5,076 bases of DNA from assembly GCA_947628265.1 (NCBI GenBank), contig CANQZF010000141.1, positions 1-5,076 of the forward strand, read 5' to 3'. Source of the stretch: an uncultured Oscillospiraceae bacterium (lineage in GTDB: Bacteria > Bacillota > Clostridia > Oscillospirales > Oscillospiraceae). Position 1 is the stretch's first letter. Each line of letters opens with the position of its first letter. The notes under the pieces were generated by a model, which saw nothing but the letters and a program-made list of their open reading frames with translations, did no database searches and was not told the DNA's origin. Position numbers and translations under genes: made by a program. Positions 1 through 5,076 of this stretch are shown one piece after another.

Positions 1-515
1 CCTGGGCGGAGGACTTCTTCGGGGCGGACGCCCGGAAATTCCGCTACAGCCACCTGGCCGAGGCCATCACCTTCATCCCCTACGGGACCCTGGTGGACCA
101 CTTCCAGCACGAGGTCTACGAGCACCCGGAGATGACCCCGGCCCAGCGCCACGCTGTCTGGAAGCGGCTTCTCGGCGTCTATCAGCCCTGGCTCAGGTTG
201 GACGGCGACATCCCCTTCTACGCCGAGGGGGAGGGCTGGCAGCGGCAGAGCCACATCTTCGAGGCCCCCTTCTACTACATCGACTACTGCCTTGCCCAGA
301 CCGTGTCCCTGGAGTTCTGGGCCCTTTTGCAGGGGGACCGGAAAACCGCCTGGGAGCGCTACATGGCCTACACCCGCCAGGGCGGCAGCCGCGTGTTCAC
401 GGAGCTTCTTTCAAACGCTGGGCTTGAGAGCCCCTTCAATGAGGACACCCTCCGGGGCGTGTGCGAAAAGGCCGCCGCGTGGCTGGATGCGTATGACCTC
501 ACCGGAATAGAATAA
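1..515 (+). CDS. M3-family oligoendopeptidase (PepF type), C-terminal part, 5' truncated
   Basis: Cytosolic zinc metallopeptidase of the thimet/PepF superfamily (M3), which cleaves short peptides. The frame is open from base 3 to a TAA at 513-515 and gives the last 170 residues. The GTG at 93 is an internal Val, because conserved sequence continues upstream of it (a segment reading FRYSHLAEAITFIPYG). Family landmarks are VDHFQHEVYEHPE (about residues 31-43 of the fragment) and HIFEAPFYYIDYCLAQ (from residue 84), the conserved C-terminal segment that lines the substrate cleft in M3B enzymes. The HEXXH zinc motif lies upstream, outside the window. Family members are usually about 560 residues, so roughly two thirds of the protein is missing here (estimate). 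No signal peptide can be judged. The gene converges on pgi and shares a terminator with it. Family assignment is firm; the exact subfamily and substrate are not known. Confidence 0.9.
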   Translation, partial: WAEDFFGADARKFRYSHLAEAITFIPYGTLVDHFQHEVYEHPEMTPAQRHAVWKRLLGVYQPWLRLDGDIPFYAEGEGWQRQSHIFEAPFYYIDYCLAQTVSLEFWALLQGDRKTAWERYMAYTRQGGSRVFTELLSNAGLESPFNEDTLRGVCEKAAAWLDAYDLTGIE

Positions 516-528
516 GAACCATTTCATA

Positions 529-565
529 AAAATCTCCTCCCCCGGATTTTGGGGGAGGAGATTTT
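529..565. terminator. Bidirectional intrinsic terminator between convergent genes
   Basis: A perfect 15-bp inverted repeat: left arm 529-543 (AAAATCTCCTCCCCC), 7-base loop 544-550 (GGATTTT), right arm 551-565 (GGGGGAGGAGATTTT). The core is GC-rich, and each arm ends in A/T so that an RNA read from either strand has a strong hairpin followed by a short U run. It begins 13 bases after the peptidase stop codon and lies 18 bases beyond the pgi stop codon on the other strand. It therefore can serve both convergent transcripts. The rest of 516-583 shows nothing else. Termination efficiency is inferred from structure only. Confidence 0.93.
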
Positions 566-583
566 ATCTCTTATGGGGTTTTC

Positions 584-2155
584 TTATTTCGCCGCGAAGG
601 CGGACTCGGTGATGTTGTCGTCGTCCACTTTGACGGTGACGGCCGGGTCGTTGGCGGACAGGTGAAGCATGAGGCGGAAGACGTCCTGAGCGTCGGCGTT
701 GAGGGCGGCGGCAATCTCCGGGGCGGTCATGGGCTTGCCGGTCTTCTGGAGCAGCTCCTTGGCCCGGTTTTTGAGCTCGATGAGGACGCCGGCGCACTTC
801 TTGCCGTACTCCACGGCGGGCTGGTGGTAGGCGTTGATGTTGATGAGCTGGGCGTAGATGCCCACGGCCCGCTCCCAGATGGCGATGAGCTGGCCCACGT
901 TGTAGGCGGAGACCTCCGGGACGGTGACGGTCATGGTCTTCTTGCCGTGGTCCTCCAAATTCTTCTTGGTGCCCAGCATAAAGGCGTTGAGGTAGTCGCC
1001 GGAAGTGGAGCCCTCACCCACCTCACAACTCTCCCCCGCCCGGTCCTTCAGAACCTGGACGAAGATAACGAAGATGTTGGCGGGGCCGCCCACCAGCTGC
1101 TGGACGTAGGAGTGCTGGTCGGAGGTACCCTTGTTGCCCATGACGGCAAGGCCCTGATTGACCTTCTCGCCGTCCAGGTCGATCTCCTTGCCCAAGGACT
1201 CCATGACCAGCTGCTGGAGGTACTTGGCCAAGAGGTCCAGGCTGTCCTTATAGGGGAGCACCACCTGGGTGACGCCGCCCTTGCCGCCGGAGACCCGGTA
1301 CCACGCCAGGGCCATCATGGCGGCGGGGTTTTCCAAAATATTCACGTTGCGGCCCAGCTTGTCGCAGTCGGCGGCGCCCTTCAAAAAGCCGTCGATGTCG
1401 ATGCCCTGGAGCGCCAGCGGGAGAAGGCCCACGGCGGACATAACGGAGGTGCGTCCGCCCACCCAGTCCCACATGGGGAAGCGGCGGATCCAGCCCTCAG
1501 CCACGGCCACCTTGTCGAGCTTCGAGTCGACGCCCGTGACGGTGACGGTGTGCTTTGCGAAGGAGAGGCCGTGGGATTCGTAGAAGTTCTTGGCCTCCAC
1601 CATGCAGTTTCTCGTCTCGATGGTGCCGCCGGACTTGGAGATGATGACGGTCAGCGTCTCGTCGAGCTCCGGCTCCACGGCGCGGAAGATGGCGTCCATC
1701 CCGGCGGGGTCGGTGTTGTCCAGGAAGTAGAGCTTCATCTTGTCCTCGGGGGTGCCCAGGGCCTTGGAGACGAAGAGGGGCCCCAAGGAGCTGCCGCCGA
1801 TGCCGCCCACCATGACGTTGACGAACTTCCCGCCCTTTTCGCCGCAGATCTTTCCGGCGTGGACGTCGGCGGCGAAGGCCTTGACGGCGGCCAGGGTGTT
1901 TTCGATCTCCTCCCGGAGCTCCTTCGTGGGGGCGAGCTCAGGGGCGCGCAGCCAGTAGTGGCCCACCATGCGCTCCTCGTCGGGGTTGGCGATGGCGCCG
2001 CCCTCCAACTCCCGCATGGCCTTCAGGGCACTATCCATCTTGCGCTGCATGGAGAAGAGATAGTCGTCGTTGAGGTCCATGCCGCCCCACTCCATGAGGA
2101 GCTTTGTCTCCGGGGAGTAAAGCACCGTGTTCGCGAACATTGTCCAGTCATCCAT
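584..2155 (-). CDS. pgi: Glucose-6-phosphate isomerase, long form with C-terminal extension
   Basis: Cytosolic enzyme that interconverts glucose-6-phosphate and fructose-6-phosphate in glycolysis and gluconeogenesis; 523 residues from the ATG at 2155. Landmarks are GGIGGSSLGP (about 117-126), the sugar-phosphate loop SKSGGTIET (173-181), VGGRTS (the first PGI signature, about 232-237), MESLGK with the expected catalytic base Glu319, TSDQHS with the ring-opening His348, and QPAVEYGKK with Lys452 in the place of the active-site lysine. The full catalytic set is present. The signature has Thr where many PGIs have Phe or Tyr. About 50 residues (roughly 473-523) follow the isomerase fold and look like a small winged helix. 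The ATG at 2155 is chosen because AGGAG sits 9 bases upstream; a TTG at 2164 in the same frame would directly abut that site. It is second in an operon with the amylase/glucanotransferase gene, 5 bases downstream of its stop. Confidence 0.97.
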   Translation of the reverse strand: MDDWTMFANTVLYSPETKLLMEWGGMDLNDDYLFSMQRKMDSALKAMRELEGGAIANPDEERMVGHYWLRAPELAPTKELREEIENTLAAVKAFAADVHAGKICGEKGGKFVNVMVGGIGGSSLGPLFVSKALGTPEDKMKLYFLDNTDPAGMDAIFRAVEPELDETLTVIISKSGGTIETRNCMVEAKNFYESHGLSFAKHTVTVTGVDSKLDKVAVAEGWIRRFPMWDWVGGRTSVMSAVGLLPLALQGIDIDGFLKGAADCDKLGRNVNILENPAAMMALAWYRVSGGKGGVTQVVLPYKDSLDLLAKYLQQLVMESLGKEIDLDGEKVNQGLAVMGNKGTSDQHSYVQQLVGGPANIFVIFVQVLKDRAGESCEVGEGSTSGDYLNAFMLGTKKNLEDHGKKTMTVTVPEVSAYNVGQLIAIWERAVGIYAQLININAYHQPAVEYGKKCAGVLIELKNRAKELLQKTGKPMTAPEIAAALNADAQDVFRLMLHLSANDPAVTVKVDDDNITESAFAAK

Positions 2156-2160
2156 AATGA

Positions 2161-5076
2161 TCAACTCCTGTCAGAATTTTTAGTATCGCTCAAAAGGCGC
2201 TCTTTGGCGTCTTTAAAGTCCTTGGTTTGGGCCTGCCAGCCCCAGTTGCCCCCGGCGGTGCCGGGGCGGTTCATCCGGGACTCGCTGCCAAGGGAGAGCA
2301 CGTCCTGGAGCTGGAGCATCACCACCTCCGCCTTGGAGGCGAACAGCTTTTTCCGCAAGGTCCCGGCGGCCTCCACGGGGTCTAAGTGGGGGTATCTCAC
2401 GCCGGCGAAACCCACCAGGGTGTCGTTGTCGTGGGTGCCGGAGTAGGCGATCTTCTCCTTGGGCGGCCAGTAGCCATCTAAGGGCGAGGCGTTCTGGTAC
2501 TGGAGGATGTCCGTCCCCGGAAAGCCGCAACGGCTGAGAAGCGCCCGGATGGCCGGGGTGATATTCCCCAGGTCCTCCGCCACAAAGGGCAGGGGCCCGA
2601 ACCGCCGGAAGGCCTTTTGGAAGAGCTTGAGCCCCGGCCCCGCCATCCAGCGGCCCTCCGCCGGGGACTTCCCACCGGGCACGGCCCAGGCGGACTCAAA
2701 GCCCATGAAGTGGTCGAGCCGCACATAGTCGTATAGGTCCAGCATCCGCCCAAAACGGGCCATCCACCAATCAAAGCCGTCCTTTTCCATGGCGGCCCAG
2801 TCGTAGAGGGGGTTGCCCCAGAGCTGGCCGTCGTCGTTGTAGGTCGGGGGCACCCCGGCGGCCAGGGTGGGCCGCCCGTCGGCGTCCACGGTGAACTCCT
2901 CTGGTCTTGCCCACACGTCGCAGGAGTCGGCGGAGACGTACATGGGCATGTCGCCGATGATGAAGACGCCCCTTTCGTGGGCGTACGCCCGCAGCTCCCG
3001 CCACGCAAGCTCAAATTTATACTGGCAGAAGTCGGAGAAAGCCGCCTCCGCCCCAATCTCCGGGTCCACCCGGTCCCGGGCGTTCTCATAGCGGCGAAAC
3101 TCCTCCGGCCAGTGGGAGAAGTGGGCGTAGTTGAAGCATTTTCGCAGGGCGGAGAAGAGGGACCAGGGCCCCAGCCACCAGGCGTTGTCCCTGCGAAAGC
3201 GCTCAAAGGCCTCGTCGGGGGTGAAGGCGCGAAATTCCTCCCGCAGCTCCTCTTCGCTCTCCGGCAAGAGCGCGATGTTCCCCGCGAAGGCCGAGGCCCC
3301 GGCGTAGGGGGACCCGAAGGCGTCGGTGGGGTTGAGGGGCAAAATCTGCCAGTACCTCTGGCCCGTCTCATGGAGGAAGTCCACGAAATCCCGGGCGGGC
3401 TTGCCGATGTTTCCGGGGCCCTTGGGGTCAGGGAGGCTCGTGATGTGGGCCAGCACCCCGGCGCCCCGGTCCATGGTCACGCCGAGGCGGACCTTTTTGT
3501 GGAAGTGGAGGATGGCGGAGCCCATGGGCCACAGGGTGACCTCCACCCTGCCGTCCTTCACCGTGTAACGCGTTCCGCCTAAGATGTCGGTGACGTCCTC
3601 GCCCCGCATATCGACGGTGACGTTCCGGGTCTCGTACCCCCGGTTTATGAGGACCGCGATGGCCTCCCCCTCCCAGAAGCGGTAGAAGCCGAAGACGTCC
3701 TCGCCCCAGCTGAAGGGCTGGAACCCGGCGTCGGCAAGCTCCGGGAAGGACTTGCGGAGGTTGATGGCGTTGCGGTACATGGTGGTAAAGTCCCGGTCCT
3801 CCCTGCCCCAGGGGTAGGGCCCCCGGTCGAAGGGGTCGGAGTAGCCCTCCATCCCCGCCTCGTCCCCGTAGTAGATGCAGGGCACGCCGGGGAGAGTCAT
3901 CTGCATGAGGGCCATGAGCCAGAACCGCCCCTTGGCCTGTCCTCGCTGCTCCGGGCTCAGCTTATAGTCGCCCCGCTGGGCCTCGGTCATGGAGTTCGGG
4001 TCCGGCGCTCCGCCCAGGACGGTGAGGACCCGGGGCCGATCGTGGCTTCCCATCAGGTTAAAGCAGGCGTTGAAGTTTTCCGGCGGGTAGTCCTCCTGCA
4101 AAGAGCGCAGGGTCTCCTCCAGGCTCCAGGCCGGGGCCGCGCCGGTCAAAAAGTCCAGCACCCCCGTGCGCACGGGGTAGTTCATGACGGAATCGAGCTC
4201 CGTACCCAGAAGGTACCGCCGCAGCTGCCCGTAGCTTTCCTTGTTGGAGGCGTCCTCCCAGACCTCGCCTAAGAGGAAGCCCTCCTCCCCCAGCTCCTCC
4301 ACGATGGCGGTCTTGATGCCCTCGATGAAGTCGTCGGGAAGCTCGTCGGCCACATCGAGACGCCAGCCCTTGGCTCCGGCCAGCAGCCAGCGGCGGACGA
4401 CACTGTCCTTGCCCGCGTAGATGTAGTCCTTGTACATGGGGTTGTGCTCCTCCACATCCGGGAGGTCGTCGATGCCCCACCAGCACTCGTAGCCGGCGGG
4501 GGAATCGTTGAAGCGGAACCAGTCATAATATTTGGAAGCCGGTCCCTGGTACGCGCCGGGGTCCGGGTAGTTGCCGAATTTGTTGAAGTAGACGCTGTCA
4601 CAGCCGGTGTGGTTGAAAACGCCGTCCAGGATGATGCGGATCCCCCGCTTCTCCGCCTCTTGGCACAGCCGCCGGAAGGATGCCTCATCCCCCAGCATCC
4701 CATCGATCTTGGTGTAGTCGCCGGTGTCGTAGCGGTGGGAGCTGACGGCCTCAAAAATGGGGTTTAAGTAGAGGGCGGTGATGCCCATCCCGGCGAGATA
4801 ATCCAGCTTCTCCTCGATGCCGGAGAGGGTCCCCCCGTAAAAATCCCAGGTCTTGATGCGCCCGGAGGCCATGCGCTTATAGCGGACGGGCGTGTCCCAG
4901 CGCTCGATGAGGGCCTTGGGCGTGCCGTTCCGGGGCTTTTGGAGGACGCGCTGGGCGTTTTCCCGCCAGTCGGGTCCCCGGAAGAACCGGTCCGGGAAGA
5001 TCTGATAGCAGATGGCGTTTTTGTACCAGTCCGGGACCTTCCGGGGCACATAGGCCGTGATCTGGTACATGGGGCA
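2161..5076 (-). CDS. Fused GH13 alpha-amylase/neopullulanase-like and GH77 4-alpha-glucanotransferase, 5' truncated
   Basis: One uninterrupted frame (residues numbered from the Met at 5070). Residues 1-526 are a GH13 (beta/alpha)8 amylase with its C-terminal beta domain. All four regions are present: DGVFNH (149-154), GWRLDVADE with nucleophile Asp239, GEVWED with acid/base Glu269, and GSHDRPR with His343/Asp344. YQIFPDRF and FYGGTL point to the neopullulanase/cyclomaltodextrinase side of GH13. From Met533 to the end is an amylomaltase (MalQ, GH77): GSPYAGASAFAGN (586-598), VRLDHFMGFE with nucleophile Asp786, AEDLG with acid/base Glu832, GTHDNDT with Asp881, and RMNRPGTAGGNW near the C-terminus. 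The predicted role is cytosolic malto-oligosaccharide breakdown and disproportionation, feeding glucose towards the co-transcribed pgi. The frame stays open to 5076, and YQITAY at the apparent start resembles the end of a neopullulanase N-terminal domain, so the true start is probably off the window. The exact GH13 substrate is unclear. Confidence 0.95.
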   Translation of the reverse strand, partial: CPMYQITAYVPRKVPDWYKNAICYQIFPDRFFRGPDWRENAQRVLQKPRNGTPKALIERWDTPVRYKRMASGRIKTWDFYGGTLSGIEEKLDYLAGMGITALYLNPIFEAVSSHRYDTGDYTKIDGMLGDEASFRRLCQEAEKRGIRIILDGVFNHTGCDSVYFNKFGNYPDPGAYQGPASKYYDWFRFNDSPAGYECWWGIDDLPDVEEHNPMYKDYIYAGKDSVVRRWLLAGAKGWRLDVADELPDDFIEGIKTAIVEELGEEGFLLGEVWEDASNKESYGQLRRYLLGTELDSVMNYPVRTGVLDFLTGAAPAWSLEETLRSLQEDYPPENFNACFNLMGSHDRPRVLTVLGGAPDPNSMTEAQRGDYKLSPEQRGQAKGRFWLMALMQMTLPGVPCIYYGDEAGMEGYSDPFDRGPYPWGREDRDFTTMYRNAINLRKSFPELADAGFQPFSWGEDVFGFYRFWEGEAIAVLINRGYETRNVTVDMRGEDVTDILGGTRYTVKDGRVEVTLWPMGSAILHFHKKVRLGVTMDRGAGVLAHITSLPDPKGPGNIGKPARDFVDFLHETGQRYWQILPLNPTDAFGSPYAGASAFAGNIALLPESEEELREEFRAFTPDEAFERFRRDNAWWLGPWSLFSALRKCFNYAHFSHWPEEFRRYENARDRVDPEIGAEAAFSDFCQYKFELAWRELRAYAHERGVFIIGDMPMYVSADSCDVWARPEEFTVDADGRPTLAAGVPPTYNDDGQLWGNPLYDWAAMEKDGFDWWMARFGRMLDLYDYVRLDHFMGFESAWAVPGGKSPAEGRWMAGPGLKLFQKAFRRFGPLPFVAEDLGNITPAIRALLSRCGFPGTDILQYQNASPLDGYWPPKEKIAYSGTHDNDTLVGFAGVRYPHLDPVEAAGTLRKKLFASKAEVVMLQLQDVLSLGSESRMNRPGTAGGNWGWQAQTKDFKDAKERLLSDTKNSDRS
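2165..2169 (-). promoter_or_regulatory. Ribosome binding site of pgi, inside the upstream gene
   Basis: On the minus strand AGGAG lies 9 bases before the ATG at 2155 and overlaps the last sense codons of the fusion gene, just before its TGA (2163-2161). It decides the pgi start: the alternative TTG at 2164 has no spacing from it. Its location suggests translational coupling, with ribosomes ending the upstream gene able to reinitiate on pgi. Coupling is inference. The surrounding 2170-2195 is locally A/T-rich compared with the genes, which would keep the site unstructured. Confidence 0.85.

Noticed and set aside
93..95. GTG at 93 as the start of the plus-strand peptidase gene
   Set aside because: The same frame is open back to base 3 and encodes conserved M3 sequence upstream. 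A 140-residue protein would also lack most of the catalytic domain.
516..583. Possible small RNA or attachment site in the intergenic gap
   Set aside because: The only structure is the inverted repeat, which is fully explained as a terminator between convergent genes. There is no tRNA, integrase or repeat nearby.
2156..2164. TTG at 2164 as the pgi start, adding three residues
   Set aside because: The AGGAG ribosome binding site ends at the base immediately before this TTG, leaving no spacer. The ATG at 2155 has a 9-base spacer and is the better start codon.
662..2446. Very long open frame (594 codons) on the plus strand opposite pgi and the end of the fusion gene
   Set aside because: It is a by-product of strong G/C third-position bias in the real minus-strand genes. 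Its translation is a low-complexity run rich in Gly, Val, Leu, His and Asp with no recognisable motif, while the opposite strand carries complete PGI catalytic motifs.
2478..3371. Out-of-frame open reading frame on the minus strand inside the GH77 part
   Set aside because: Its translation is rich in Pro, Ser, Thr, Gly and Arg, typical of a shifted frame in GC-rich DNA. It lies wholly within the well-supported GH77 coding region.
3472..3474. Independent internal start for a stand-alone MalQ at the Met preceding the GH77 domain
   Set aside because: No ribosome binding site lies at a workable distance, and there is no stop codon between the GH13 and GH77 parts. A fusion is the simpler reading.
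2977..3582. 201-codon plus-strand frame opposite the GH13-GH77 junction
   Set aside because: It has no recognisable motif, the Gly/Val/Pro-rich composition of a shadow frame, and lies entirely opposite conserved GH77/GH13 sequence.

Overview
The window is GC-rich throughout (estimated above 60 %, with codon third positions mostly G/C), with AGGAG-type ribosome binding, very tight gene spacing and a strong stem-loop terminator. The gene content (an M3B/PepF-type oligopeptidase, a GH13 amylase fused to a GH77 4-alpha-glucanotransferase, and a long-form glucose-6-phosphate isomerase) best fits a GC-rich gut clostridium of the Oscillospiraceae type (Oscillibacter/Flavonifractor-like). That placement is inference from protein style. 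No rRNA or other marker gene is present.

Layout. Bases 1-515 (+) hold the last 170 codons of an M3-family oligoendopeptidase whose start and zinc site lie off the left edge. Bases 516-583 hold only a perfect 15-bp inverted repeat that looks like a bidirectional terminator shared by two convergent transcription units. Bases 584-2155 (-) are pgi, glucose-6-phosphate isomerase, with an extra C-terminal domain of about 50 residues. Bases 2161-5076 (-) are one uninterrupted frame encoding a GH13 alpha-amylase/neopullulanase-like enzyme fused to a GH77 amylomaltase (MalQ). This frame runs open off the right edge and very probably lacks its true N-terminus.

The two minus-strand genes form an operon, transcribed fusion first and then pgi. 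Only 5 bases separate them, and the pgi ribosome binding site lies inside the last codons of the fusion gene. Together they suggest an intracellular alpha-glucan route: the GH13 half cuts malto-oligosaccharides or related glucans, the GH77 half disproportionates short maltodextrins and releases glucose, and Pgi passes glucose-6-phosphate (made by a glucokinase not in this window) into glycolysis as fructose-6-phosphate.

No mobile element, CRISPR array, tRNA, riboswitch or promoter is visible. Promoters for both units lie outside the window. The most notable points are the GH13-GH77 fusion with both catalytic sets intact, a shortened loop in its GH77 half, and the winged-helix-like tail on Pgi. 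I see no convincing evidence of an entirely new system.
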